DNA of 64,000 nucleotides from Paraburkholderia sp. C35 (GCF_003121405.1 NZ_QBUY01000012.1:62001-126000), one strand, 5' to 3'; positions 34,527 to 43,601 are shown, numbered from the stretch's first letter. A program made the numbers and translations. Notes: a model not told the origin generated them from the sequence alone.

Positions 34527-34934
34527 GGCGTTTCTCCCATTGCAAACTGCTAGCTGAAATCTTCCGATCCGCTGTCCACCTTAACAAGTCGTGAAAACAC
34601 TTACGAAAGTCACGATTTGTTACACACCGGCAAAGTTTTCTGACAGATATTTGTTATAAGCCTTGCAACCGGAAATTCGGACCGAACATGGTTAAATAAT
34701 CTTCACGCAATCCCGACTATGCGTTCGCTTTATCGAATGATTTGACGCAGGTCCAGGCTTCCATTTAAAACCGCTTGACGCGTATATGTGCTTGCCCGTA
34801 TAAATGGCCTGCTGGATTTTTCGATGACGAATACCTAACTGTGCAACCTGCATATATTCCGGTTTCAGAATCGTAAATCGTTAAACGGCATTTAACGGCT
34901 TTGGCTGACTTATCAAATCGAGGAAGAGTGGAAC
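34527..34934. other. Leader region of the cold-shock gene
   Basis: AT-rich compared with its surroundings. It presumably contains the cspA-type promoter and a long 5' untranslated region. CGTTAAA (34879-34885) and TTTAACG (34891-34897) form a perfect seven-base hairpin about 40 bases before the start codon. No open frame is supported. Confidence 0.5.
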
Positions 34935-35138
34935 ATGGAAACCGGTATCGTCAAATGGTTTAACGATGCTAAGGGCTTTGGCTTTATCACGTCCGACGCG
35001 GGCGGCGAAGATCTCTTCGCGCACTTCTCGGAAATCCGTTCAGAGGGCTTCAAGTCGCTGAAGGAGAACCAACGCGTGTCGTTCGACGTGAAGGCTGGGC
35101 CGAAGGGCAAGCAGGCTGCGAACATCCAGCCGCTGTAA
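34935..35138 (+). CDS. Cold-shock domain protein (CspA family)
   Basis: A 67-residue single cold-shock domain that binds RNA and single-stranded [19 protein letters not shown] holds RNP1 (KGFGFI) and DLFAHFSEI holds RNP2. An AGGAAGAG ribosome site precedes the ATG. Such proteins melt RNA structure and are often induced on cold or nutrient shift; the long AT-rich leader is in line with that. A clear terminator follows at 35169-35193. Confidence 0.97.
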   Translation: METGIVKWFNDAKGFGFITSDAGGEDLFAHFSEIRSEGFKSLKENQRVSFDVKAGPKGKQAANIQPL

Positions 35139-35168
35139 TGCGCGGTTGAGCCGCTGGCTCTCAGGATA

Positions 35169-35193
35169 AACCCTCGCTTGTCGAGGGTTTTTT
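35169..35193 (+). terminator. Rho-independent terminator of the cold-shock gene
   Basis: AACCCTCG (35169-35176) pairs with CGAGGGTT (35182-35189), loop of five, followed by a T-run. Confidence 0.92.
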
Positions 35194-35465
35194 ATTGCCT
35201 GGTGTTCGAGAATAAATCTGGATGCGCATTGATTCTTCAGGAAAAACACCAGGCCGAACATTTCTTTCTGGTTGGACATTAATCTGTCATATTGGCGTAA
35301 TCCCTGATTGCTGCATTATTTATGGCGATTAAGCCGATAAACTGATTCTCGTCGGCATACCATACTGGAAGCACGACATTCGCCGCTGACTGGTATTGCG
35401 TCGCGCAACGCACGCCGCCGATAGGGCATACTTCTACGAAGTCATGCACCGCACTGTTTTTTCTC

Positions 35466-36644
35466 ATGTCTGAACTGCTTCTGTCCGAGCCGGCCATCGC
35501 CGAGCCGATCGTCTTTGTCGACCTTGAAACGACGGGTGGGTCCGTCGGTACGCACAGAATCACCGAAATCGGTGTGGTCGAAGTAGGGCCCGAAGGCACG
35601 TCCACGTGGACCACGCTCATCGATCCGGGGCAGCCGATCCCGCCGTTCATCCAGCAACTGACGGGCATCACCGACGCCATGGTGCGAGGCGCGCCGACCT
35701 TCGAATCGGTCGCGGCGGAGCTGTTCGCGCGGCTCGACGGCAAGCTGTTCATCGCGCACAACGCGAACTTCGACCGCGGCTTCCTGCGCAGCGAGTTCCA
35801 GCGCGTGGGTTGCGCCTTCAATCCCGACATGTTGTGCACCGTGCGCCTGTCGCGGGCGCTGTTTCCTGCTGAAAAGCGTCATGGACTCGATGCGTTGGTC
35901 GAGCGGCACGCGCTCGTGCCGTCGGACCGTCACCGCGCACTCGCCGATGCCGATCTGATCTGGCAATTCTGGCAACGCCTGCACGGCCTCGTTCCGGTCG
36001 AGGTGCTGCGCGGCCAGATCGACAAGACCATGCGCCGCTTCCGCGTGGCGGGCGATATCACCGAAGACCTGCTCGATACGGCGCCCGCCGGCTGCGGCGT
36101 GTATGCGTTCTACGGCGAGGACGACGTGCCGCTCTTCGTTGGACGCAGCGTGCGCGTGCGTCAGCGTCTGCGCGCGCATCTGACGGGCGAGAAGCGCTCT
36201 TCGAAAGAGTTGCGGCTGGCGCAGCAGGTAAAGCGCGTCGAGTGGCGCGCAACGGGCGGCGAGATCGGCGCGTTGCTGGCCGAAGCACAGATGATCGCGG
36301 CACTTCGCCCAGCCAACAACCGTTTGCCACGCGTAAGCCGCAGCGACCCCGCCGATGCACCCTGGCCGTACGACGGCGCCATCGCTTTCGAGGAACGCGA
36401 CGCGGCCGAGGGCGAGCGCGTATTTCACATCGTCGATCAATGGCGCTACGTTGGTCATGCGCCTACGCTGGCCGAGGCATCCACGTTGCTCGCGGCGAGC
36501 GTCGCCGGCACGTTTGAACTGTCGACGTGGCGCATCCTGCAGTCTCATCTCGCACGCGGGCTGCGCGTGCTGCCGCTCAGCCGGGCGGCAGTCGCGTCCG
36601 GCAATGCTGCGAGTCTCACATCGGCAGCGGCGGACGCCGCTTAA
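35466..36644 (+). CDS. DnaQ-like exonuclease fused to a UvrC-type GIY-YIG domain
   Basis: A 392-residue two-domain nuclease. Residues 14-180 are a DEDDh 3'-5' exonuclease: Asp19 and Glu21 in FVDLETTGG, HNANFDRGFL, and HRALADADLIW with the last Asp. From about residue 205 a GIY-YIG nuclease domain of the UvrC N-terminal type follows (GCGVYAFYGEDDVPLFVGRS; RLRAHLTGEKRSSKEL). This arrangement, close to the Cho/DnaQ-like 'exonuclease' fusions of many proteobacteria, suggests a repair role, incising and trimming. It overlaps the end of the convergent chorismate mutase gene by four bases. Confidence 0.9.
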   Translation: MSELLLSEPAIAEPIVFVDLETTGGSVGTHRITEIGVVEVGPEGTSTWTTLIDPGQPIPPFIQQLTGITDAMVRGAPTFESVAAELFARLDGKLFIAHNANFDRGFLRSEFQRVGCAFNPDMLCTVRLSRALFPAEKRHGLDALVERHALVPSDRHRALADADLIWQFWQRLHGLVPVEVLRGQIDKTMRRFRVAGDITEDLLDTAPAGCGVYAFYGEDDVPLFVGRSVRVRQRLRAHLTGEKRSSKELRLAQQVKRVEWRATGGEIGALLAEAQMIAALRPANNRLPRVSRSDPADAPWPYDGAIAFEERDAAEGERVFHIVDQWRYVGHAPTLAEASTLLAASVAGTFELSTWRILQSHLARGLRVLPLSRAAVASGNAASLTSAAADAA

Positions 36645-37237
36645 CCCGTCGCTCCAACGCCACCCGATTCGCACACATGCCCCAGCGCGCGCGTCAGCGC
36701 AGCGTTGCGGGTGTTGTCGTAGCGTGTCAGCGATTTCCAGTTGTCGATGCCACGCGCGACGCGTGTCGGGCAGTCATCCTGCGTACGCAGCGTCTGCACG
36801 CGCGCGAGACTCGCGATCAGCGATTGCGTCAGCTTGTCCAACTGCGGCCTGAGGCTCGTCGCGAGATCCGGCGGTGCGCCTTCGGGCGGTCGCGTGGCGC
36901 GCCATGTATCGAATAGTGCGTTCTGCACGTCCTTGCTGGCATCGATCTGGTCCTGGAAAAACGCCCGGGCAAACGCCGGGTCCACGCCCGCCCGCGCCGA
37001 GCGCTTTTCGACATCGGCGAGCAAGGCCTGTTCGCGCGGTGTGTCGGTGATCGGCTGCTGGTGCGCCCACTTGTAGCGGGCGACGGGTTCGGCCAGCGCG
37101 AGCCGCTGCGACACGAGCGCAATCAGATTCGTAAGCGCGGTGTCGTCGCCGTCGGCACGGGCCGATGCTGGCATGAAGAGACAGGCAGAGGAAAGCACGA
37201 TCGCGCCAAGCGCGCCGACAAGATTCGCACGGATCAT
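36641..37237 (-). CDS. aroQ: Secreted chorismate mutase (AroQ gamma class)
   Basis: A 198-residue protein with a signal peptide (residues 1-28, ending near ASARADG) and the all-helical AroQ fold: LIALVSQRLALAEPVARYKW with the active-site Arg/Lys pair, ITDTPREQALLADVEKRS, AFFQDQIDASKDVQ. It turns chorismate into prephenate, but in the periplasm, away from the aromatic pathway. Periplasmic gamma-class enzymes occur in several pathogens and soil bacteria and their purpose is unclear. A pair of Cys near the end (DDCP; HVCESG) could form a disulfide. Confidence 0.88.
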   Translation of the reverse strand: MIRANLVGALGAIVLSSACLFMPASARADGDDTALTNLIALVSQRLALAEPVARYKWAHQQPITDTPREQALLADVEKRSARAGVDPAFARAFFQDQIDASKDVQNALFDTWRATRPPEGAPPDLATSLRPQLDKLTQSLIASLARVQTLRTQDDCPTRVARGIDNWKSLTRYDNTRNAALTRALGHVCESGGVGATG

Positions 37238-37590
37238 TGAGCGTGGTGCAGCATGGCTGCAAAGAGATAAGGGAAAAGACAGAAGAATAGACGAAGCGCG
37301 TCACGATGCGTTACGCATACGCAAAGAGCGCAAGCACTGCGAAGGAGGGAGAAGGAAGAAGACAGCGGCAGGCGATCGGTACAAGATCAGCCCGAACAGG
37401 CGTGCACAACCGCGACACGTTGACGCGTCGTCAGCGCTCGCTCAGCAGAACGAAGTCAACTGCGAGCCATGCGAAATCATCGGCGCGCACTCACCCAGCG
37501 CTTCGACAACCGAAGCACGTAGACGCGCATCAACACAACGCGCACGCATTCGTTGCGCGAACCCCGATGCTGCAATGCATACAACGACCG
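37238..37590. other. Gene-free stretch upstream of the chorismate mutase gene
   Basis: Purine-rich on the plus strand near 37260-37370. Only weak, Arg-rich open frames are present and I support none. It holds the aroQ promoter on the minus strand. Confidence 0.4.
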
Positions 37591-37740
37591 TTACTTCGGG
37601 TCGCACAACTTGCGTTGTTCGTCAAAGAACGCGCGAACATGCTCAGGCAGTTCTGCGCCCAGAAACTCAACGCCTGCCGGTTCCGGATCCGGGCTGAACA
37701 CCTTGTCGGGCGTCGGAATCTTCGGCGGTCTGGTATCCAT
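37591..37740 (-). CDS. Small hypothetical protein (49 aa)
   Basis: A 49-residue frame with an AAAGGAGAA ribosome site just before the ATG at 37740. The sequence begins MDTRPPKIPTPDKVFSPDPE and ends HVRAFFDEQRKLCDPK: proline-rich and acidic first half, then a short helix. It is soluble and I recognise no family. It is too short for ordinary gene finding; the ribosome site and lack of overlap with another gene are the support. Confidence 0.5.
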   Translation of the reverse strand: MDTRPPKIPTPDKVFSPDPEPAGVEFLGAELPEHVRAFFDEQRKLCDPK

Positions 37741-37933
37741 GATCTTTCTCCTTTACGAATTCATTATGTCCCTCGGGCCGTGCAGCGCACCAGCGCTGCC
37801 GCACGCAGGCGATGTTTTGGCGCGCGCTCTGTTGCTTTAACGGCACATGGTCCCAGGGATTGAAGCGCCTTGTTTAGAATTAAACGATTGTCGGTATTGC
37901 AGTACCTCTAAACACTGTCTCGCGGCCGCTTGC

Positions 37934-37939
37934 TATACT
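37934..37939 (+). promoter_or_regulatory. -10 element (TATACT) before the DUF2946 gene
   Basis: TATACT lies 28 bases before the ATG of the DUF2946 protein. No clear -35 element; a regulator may be needed. A small imperfect palindrome (GTTTAGAATTAAAC) lies about 60 bases upstream. Confidence 0.4.
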
Positions 37940-37966
37940 GCGCGCGCTCACTTTCTCCCCGTCGCG

Positions 37967-38347
37967 ATGACACGCTCAACACGCTGGATCAGTCTTGTAT
38001 GGCTGGCGCTGGTACTCAGTGTACTGTCGCCCGTCATCGGCTATGCGCGTGCGCCGGGCGCTCAAGGCCCGCTGTCCGTCGAGCTCTGTCACGCGGCTGG
38101 TGCGCAGAACGTCGTCATCGATCTGGATGCTTCACACGACCAGACGCCGAAGACGCATCTCGTCGTTCCCCACTGTGTCTACTGTCCGGGCTTCGCTGCC
38201 AACTTCGCACTCGGCGCGAGCGTCCCGTTCATCACACCGCCTGCCCGCACGCTTGCCCATGTGCAAGCCGGCGAGCCGGAATCCGTCTTTGTGCGCCGCA
38301 GCGTACGCGTCGCACAGCCTCGCGCCCCGCCTGTCACGTCGATCTGA
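37967..38347 (+). CDS. DUF2946 family protein
   Basis: A 126-residue protein with an N-terminal membrane segment or signal (WISLVWLALVLSVLSPVIGYARA) and a Cys-containing domain: ELCHAAGAQ and HCVYCPGFAANFALG. DUF2946 proteins are often found beside copper-related TonB receptors, and the C/H pairs could bind a metal. Here the next gene is a TonB-dependent receptor, 191 bases away. Longer in-frame starts upstream lack a signal and are not chosen. The metal is inference. Confidence 0.78.
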   Translation: MTRSTRWISLVWLALVLSVLSPVIGYARAPGAQGPLSVELCHAAGAQNVVIDLDASHDQTPKTHLVVPHCVYCPGFAANFALGASVPFITPPARTLAHVQAGEPESVFVRRSVRVAQPRAPPVTSI

Positions 38348-38538
38348 AGCTGTCCTAGCCAGTCCGTTCGCCCGTCTACGTCTGACGTGTCGTCAAGACT
38401 CGTGACGTAGCGGGTGGCGGGCCGCCTTGCGCGCGTCGTGTTCCCTGACCGTTCGTCTGCCGTGTGCTTGTTCACACGCTGGAACGGAAGGGCACGCGCA
38501 TGCGCATGGCGACATCGATCACGTTTCCAGGATTTTTC

Positions 38539-40920
38539 ATGCGCATCGTTTCCGCTGCGCTGTCCGCACGCACGCCGCTTTCGCTTGCGTGCGCGGCAGT
38601 GTTCGCCGTTCAGCCAGCATGGGCTGACGAAAGTACGACCGATCGTGCCGTCATCGACGCTTCCGCGTCAGATGCTTCGGTCTCCCATCCTTATGTAACG
38701 AACCATTCCGCGAATGCGTTGACGGACTCCGCCAACACATTGCAGGCCGTGAGCGTCACGGCCGCGCGCACCGCGCCTGCATTCGCGCCCGACACGCCGG
38801 GTGTGGTCGAAAGCGTCACGCGCGAACAGATCGACGCGCACAACATCGTCAACACGGAAGACGCGCTCAAGTACATGCCCAACGTGATGGTGCGCAAGCG
38901 CTTCACGGGCGATCGCAACTCGGTGTTCGCCGGGCGCGATTTCAACGAGCTGCAAAGTGCGCGCGGCCTCGTGTACGCCGATGGCCTGCTGCTGTCGAAC
39001 CTGCTCGGTTCGAGCTACGCGTATCCACCGCGCTGGTCGCTGATCGCTCCCGACGACATCGCGCAGGTCGACGTGCTGTACGGCCCGTTCTCGGCGCTGT
39101 ATCCGGGCAACTCGATCGGCTCGACCGTGCAGATCACGACGCGACGGCCGGAGAAGCTCGAAGCGTCGCTGGATACGCAGTTCTTCACGCAGCATTACGA
39201 CGACGCTTACGGCTTCTCGAAGAACTTCGGCGGCAATCATCAGACGGCACATATCGCCGATCGTGTCGGACGGTTCTGGTATTCCCTGACGCTCGACCGT
39301 CTGGAGAACAACAGCCAGCCGATGCAGTACGCGAGCCCGAGCAGCACGTACAACGCGAAGCTCGGCGCGCCCGTCGCGGTGACGGGCGCGGCCACCGACA
39401 TCGGCCCGAACGGCCAGCCGCGCGTGATCGTCGGGCCGCAGACGATGGAGCGCACCGAGCAGATCAACGAAAGCGTGCGCATGGGTTACGCGCTGACCGA
39501 TCTCGTCGATGCGACGCTCACGCTCGGGCATTGGGAAAACCACTACAAGGACCGCTCGGATACGTTCCTGACGGATGCCGCCGGTAACCCGGTCTATGCG
39601 CGCAACGTGTCGATCGGCGGGAAGAACTACACGATCTCGCCGACGGCGTTCTCGCCCGCCAACGGCGACCAGGAGAACTGGCTCTACGCGTTCGGCCTGA
39701 ATGCGCGGCTCGATTCGGGCTGGAAGCTGTCGGGCATCGTGTCGGCGTATGACGTGTCGCGCGACACGCTGCGCTCATCGCCGACCGCGCCGCCTGCCGC
39801 GTACAGCGGCGGCCCCGGCACGATCTTCTACGGCGACGGCACCGGCTGGCGAACGTTCGATCTGAAAGCGGAATCGCCGTTGTACGCGGGCCATGCGCTC
39901 ACGGTCGGCTATCACTTCGACAACTACTTCCTGCGCAACGAGACCTGGAACACACCCGACTGGCTGACCGGCTCGCCATCGACGCTCGCCAGCACCTATC
40001 GCGGCGACACGCGCACGCAGGCGCTCTACGGTCAGGACGCGTGGCATTTGGCGCCCGGCTGGCTGGCCACGCTCGGCCTGCGCTACGAGCGCTGGGACGC
40101 CTATGACGGCGCGCTCGGCAACGGTTCGTCCACATTCGGCTACGCGGACCGCAGCGCGAACGCGCTGTCGCCGAAAGCGTCGGTGCAATGGCAGGCCACG
40201 CAGGACTGGCTGTTCCGCCTGTCGTTCGCGACGGGCACGCGCTTTCCGAGTGTCGCCGAACTGTTTCAGGGCACGATCTCGAACAACGCGATCGTCAACA
40301 ACAATCCGGGCCTGAAGCCGGAGAAGGCAATCGACTGGGACTTCACGGCCGAACGCGATGTCGGCGTGGGCGTGGTGCGGGCGAGCGTGTTCCAGAGCGA
40401 TCTGCGCGATTCGATCTATAGCCAGACCACCGTCAACGGCTCTGCGACGGTCACGAATATCTCGAACGTCGACCGCGTGCGCGTGCGCGGTGTCGAACTG
40501 GCGTTCTCGGGGCAGAACGTGCTGCTGCACGGCCTCGATCTCGACGCCAACGTGACGGCGACGAACTCGAAGATTCTCGCCGACTCGGCGAATCCGTCGT
40601 ATGTCGGGAAGCGCTTTCCGCGCATTCCCGTCGTGCGGGCGAATCTGCTCGCGAATTACCACTTCACGCAGCAGTGGCAGGGCAGCGTCGGAATACGCTA
40701 CTCCGGCCGCCAGTACAACACGCTCGACAACAGCGATATCAATCCCGACGTCTATGGCGGCACCAGTTCGTTCTTCGTGATCGACCTGAAGGCGCGCTAT
40801 CAGGTTGGCAAGCACTGGCTTGCGTCGGTGGGCATCGACAACCTGACCGACCGCCGCTACTACGTCTTTCACCCTTATCCGGGCCGCACGTTCTACGGAG
40901 AACTCAAATGGATGCTTTAA
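38539..40920 (+). CDS. TonB-dependent outer-membrane receptor
   Basis: A 793-residue receptor. From ATG 38539 a signal peptide runs to AWADE; earlier in-frame ATGs at 38464 and 38500 would only lengthen it. A TonB-box-like LQAVSVTA is followed by the plug (EDALKYMPNVMVRKRF; GRDFNELQSARGLVYADG; LYGPFSALYPGNSIGSTVQI) and the barrel, ending VGIDNLTDRRYYVFHPYPGR. The final residues, KWML, replace the usual C-terminal aromatic because the next gene starts inside the end of this one at 40908. The ligand is unknown; the neighbours suggest a metal. Confidence 0.92.
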   Translation: MRIVSAALSARTPLSLACAAVFAVQPAWADESTTDRAVIDASASDASVSHPYVTNHSANALTDSANTLQAVSVTAARTAPAFAPDTPGVVESVTREQIDAHNIVNTEDALKYMPNVMVRKRFTGDRNSVFAGRDFNELQSARGLVYADGLLLSNLLGSSYAYPPRWSLIAPDDIAQVDVLYGPFSALYPGNSIGSTVQITTRRPEKLEASLDTQFFTQHYDDAYGFSKNFGGNHQTAHIADRVGRFWYSLTLDRLENNSQPMQYASPSSTYNAKLGAPVAVTGAATDIGPNGQPRVIVGPQTMERTEQINESVRMGYALTDLVDATLTLGHWENHYKDRSDTFLTDAAGNPVYARNVSIGGKNYTISPTAFSPANGDQENWLYAFGLNARLDSGWKLSGIVSAYDVSRDTLRSSPTAPPAAYSGGPGTIFYGDGTGWRTFDLKAESPLYAGHALTVGYHFDNYFLRNETWNTPDWLTGSPSTLASTYRGDTRTQALYGQDAWHLAPGWLATLGLRYERWDAYDGALGNGSSTFGYADRSANALSPKASVQWQATQDWLFRLSFATGTRFPSVAELFQGTISNNAIVNNNPGLKPEKAIDWDFTAERDVGVGVVRASVFQSDLRDSIYSQTTVNGSATVTNISNVDRVRVRGVELAFSGQNVLLHGLDLDANVTATNSKILADSANPSYVGKRFPRIPVVRANLLANYHFTQQWQGSVGIRYSGRQYNTLDNSDINPDVYGGTSSFFVIDLKARYQVGKHWLASVGIDNLTDRRYYVFHPYPGRTFYGELKWML

Positions 40921-42179
40921 GAAAATGGGCGGCGGCATGGGCCGTCGGTTTCTCGTTGATACAGCCGGTGATGGCGCACGACATGCAGATGGACATGTCG
41001 GGCGGCAAGGGCGGAATGGGCGGTATGAACATGAACGCCGCAGCCGCCGCGAAGCCTGCAAAAGCGCCCCTCGCGACGGGCGCCGCGTTCGATGCGAAGC
41101 ACAGACTGTGGGTCGCGTGGGTCGAAGGGCAGCACGTCGTCGTCGCGCATTCGGACGATCGAGGCCGCACGCTGACGCCGCCCGTCACGGTCAACGCGAT
41201 GCCAGAGCCGATCTACACCAGCGCCGAGAACCGCCCGAAAATAGCTGCGAGCCCGGACGCGCAGACGATCTACGTGACCTGGTCGATGCCGCTCGACGCG
41301 CCGTACACGGGCATGGTCCGCTTCTCGCGTTCGACCGATGGCGGCGCTACATGGAGCGTCCCGGCCACCGTGCATGGCGACCGGCAGCCGATCACGCATC
41401 GTTTCGATTCGCTGATCGTCGATGGGCAAGGGCGCATTTTCGTGACGTGGATCGACAAGCGCGACCTGACGCTGGCGAAAAAAGCGGGCAAGCCGTACGA
41501 CGGCGCGGCCGTCTACTACGCGGTATCGACGGATGGCGGTCAGACGTTCCAGCCCGAGCGCAAGGTCGCGGATCACAGCTGCGAGTGTTGCCGCATCGCG
41601 CTGGCGCTCGACAGCGAAGGCCGCGTGCAGGCGATGTGGCGCAACGTCTTCGAAGGCCAGATCCGCGATCACGCGCTTGCCGTGCTGCCCGCCGAAGCGA
41701 GCCAGCCCGTCATGCCGATCCGCGCCACGTTCTCCGGCTGGCACATGGAAGCGTGCCCCGAGCACGGCCCGGCGCTCGCAATCACGCCGGATGGCGTGCG
41801 GCATATGGCGTGGTTCAGCGTCGTCAACGGGCGCGCCGATGTCTACTACTCGCGCCTTTCCGCCGATGGCAAGCCGCTCGGCGAGCCGTGGGCGTTCGGC
41901 GATACGGGCAAGCCGGACGAGCAGGCGTCGCACGCGGCGCTGATCGCGCGAGGCAAGACGCTGTGGCTCGCGTGGAAGGATTTCGATGGCGACACGATGC
42001 GCCTGATGCTGCGCCGCTCCGACGACGCAGGCGCGCACTGGAGCGCGCCGCGCACGCTGGCGCAGACGGCGGGCGGCAGCGACAACCCGCAGTTGCTCGA
42101 CGACGCGGGTCGCATCTATCTGTCGTGGCGCACGCAGAACGACGGTTACATGCTCCTTCCCATCGAGGAGGGCAGGTAA
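40908..42179 (+). CDS. Periplasmic BNR/sialidase-fold protein with Met/His-rich N-terminus
   Basis: A 423-residue exported protein. After the signal peptide (to VMA, residue 23) comes HDMQMDMSGGKGGMGGMNMN, a Met/His segment of the kind that binds copper. The rest is a beta-propeller with repeated Asp-box-like units (SDDRGRTL; STDGGATW; STDGGQTF; RSDDAGAHW), as in exo-sialidase-like proteins. Cysteines cluster in DHSCECCRIAL and MEACPEH. Enzymatic sialidase activity is not implied. It overlaps the receptor gene by 13 bases and abuts the thioredoxin-like gene, so the three form one operon. Confidence 0.8.
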   Translation: MDALRKWAAAWAVGFSLIQPVMAHDMQMDMSGGKGGMGGMNMNAAAAAKPAKAPLATGAAFDAKHRLWVAWVEGQHVVVAHSDDRGRTLTPPVTVNAMPEPIYTSAENRPKIAASPDAQTIYVTWSMPLDAPYTGMVRFSRSTDGGATWSVPATVHGDRQPITHRFDSLIVDGQGRIFVTWIDKRDLTLAKKAGKPYDGAAVYYAVSTDGGQTFQPERKVADHSCECCRIALALDSEGRVQAMWRNVFEGQIRDHALAVLPAEASQPVMPIRATFSGWHMEACPEHGPALAITPDGVRHMAWFSVVNGRADVYYSRLSADGKPLGEPWAFGDTGKPDEQASHAALIARGKTLWLAWKDFDGDTMRLMLRRSDDAGAHWSAPRTLAQTAGGSDNPQLLDDAGRIYLSWRTQNDGYMLLPIEEGR

Positions 42180-42650
42180 ATGAAACGATGGCTACTGATG
42201 CTGGTTTCGTATGTACTCGCGTTCTCGACCGCGTTTGCCGTCGATCTCAAGCCGCTGCGCGCGCCGGATGTCGAAGCGGTGCTCGCCGCTTCCCAAGGCA
42301 AACCGCAGATCGTCGAAATCTGGTCGCTCGATTGCAGCTATTGCCGCGAGAACACGGCGCGCATCGTCGAATGGCAGAAGCAGCATCGCGATGTGCGCCT
42401 GACGATGATCGCGATGGATCCGATTGATGACAATGCGGCGGCGCTGTCGCAGGTGCTCGCTTCGCTTGCGTTGCCGCCTGGCACCGCGTTCTACGCGAAC
42501 GCCGAGGCGATTCCGGAAAAGCTGCGCCGCGCGCTCGATCCCAACTGGCGCGGTGAGATGCCGCGCACGCTGCTGATCGACGCACACGGCATGCGTCAGG
42601 CATCGAGCGGCATGTTGCAGCCTGCGATGCTCGATGCCTGGCGTCGCTAG
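42180..42650 (+). CDS. Periplasmic thioredoxin-like (TlpA-type) protein
   Basis: A 156-residue protein with a signal peptide (to AFA, residue 20) and a thioredoxin fold. The redox motif is CSYC (Cys52, Cys55) after VEIWSLD; PRTLLIDAHGMRQ carries the cis-Pro and the following strand. It begins immediately after the propeller gene's stop codon. It may keep the cysteines of its neighbours reduced or help load a metal. Last gene of this set; LysR gene converges on it. Confidence 0.85.
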   Translation: MKRWLLMLVSYVLAFSTAFAVDLKPLRAPDVEAVLAASQGKPQIVEIWSLDCSYCRENTARIVEWQKQHRDVRLTMIAMDPIDDNAAALSQVLASLALPPGTAFYANAEAIPEKLRRALDPNWRGEMPRTLLIDAHGMRQASSGMLQPAMLDAWRR

Positions 42651-42665
42651 CGTCGGGCGTTCACG

Positions 42666-43601
42666 TTACGTACGCGGGCGTCCTGTGCGTGAGGTTCGCC
42701 CGGCACGTCTGGCCAGCGCCTGATCGACTGCGTCGCGCATGCATTGCGCGACCAGTTCCGAGGCCTTGGTCCGCGATGCGCGCGCGGGCCGCGCAATCAC
42801 CAATGGTTGGCGAATCGTCTCTTCGCGGATCGGACGCTCGACAGCATCGGCTGCAGCTGTCTGATCGCCTTGCGTGATCAGCAGCGACACGCCCAGTCCA
42901 TTCGCCACCATGCCGCGCACGAGTGCCAGCGAGGTCGCGCGATAACGCACTTCGGGCGCGAGTCCGCATTGCCAGAACGGTGCCATCAGAAACTCGCGGC
43001 TGTGCGGCAGATCGATCAGGATGAGCGGTTCTTTCGCGAGATCGTGCAGCGATACCTTGCCCGCTTTCTTCGCTAGCTTCGATGCCGCCGGCACCAATGC
43101 GTAGGGCCTGAGTTCTGCCAGACATTCGCGTTCGATGTCGGCAGGCAGGCCGACGTCGTACATCAACGCAAGTTCGATGCGGCTGCTGCGCAGTGCATCC
43201 TCGAGTTGCATCAGGTCGCCTTCGATGAAGCGTATCGACAGATCCGGAAAACGTGTGCGCGCGATCTGCAGCAGCACGGGCAGATAGACGGGGGCGATCG
43301 TGCTGAACACGCCGATCTGCACTTCGCCCGTGGTGGCATTGCCGCCGTCGTCGGCTTCGAAGGATGCCGCGGCGTTCAGCAATTGATGCGCTTCCGCGAG
43401 CTTGCGTACGCCGAAGCGGGTCAAGGTCATCTTCGTACCGGACTCGCGGGTGAACAGCGTGTCGTCGAACAACGCTTCGAGTTCGCGTATCGCCACCGAT
43501 ATGGACGGCTGCGACACGTTCAGCAGCTTCGCGGCCGCCGTGGTGCTGCCCGTTTCGGCCGCCGCCGTGAAATAACGCAGAAGCCGCAACGAGACACGCA
43601 T
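42666..43601 (-). CDS. LysR-family transcriptional regulator
   Basis: A 311-residue LysR protein. The N-terminal winged helix-turn-helix reads LRYFTAAAETGSTTAAAKLLNVSQPSISVAIRELE (in parts), then the effector-binding domain, with GEVQIGVFSTIAPVYLP and GVSLLITQ. It is transcribed away from the CoA-transferase gene; the 93-base gap between them should hold its binding site and both promoters. The inducer is probably an acid or CoA-ester of the pathway next door, which is inference. Confidence 0.93.
   Translation of the reverse strand: MRVSLRLLRYFTAAAETGSTTAAAKLLNVSQPSISVAIRELEALFDDTLFTRESGTKMTLTRFGVRKLAEAHQLLNAAASFEADDGGNATTGEVQIGVFSTIAPVYLPVLLQIARTRFPDLSIRFIEGDLMQLEDALRSSRIELALMYDVGLPADIERECLAELRPYALVPAASKLAKKAGKVSLHDLAKEPLILIDLPHSREFLMAPFWQCGLAPEVRYRATSLALVRGMVANGLGVSLLITQGDQTAAADAVERPIREETIRQPLVIARPARASRTKASELVAQCMRDAVDQALARRAGRTSRTGRPRT

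Noticed and set aside
38427..38627. His-rich peptide (HAHAHGDIDH) just before the TonB receptor, tempting as a metal binder
   Set aside because: It is an out-of-frame reading of the receptor's leader and signal-peptide region, with no ribosome site.
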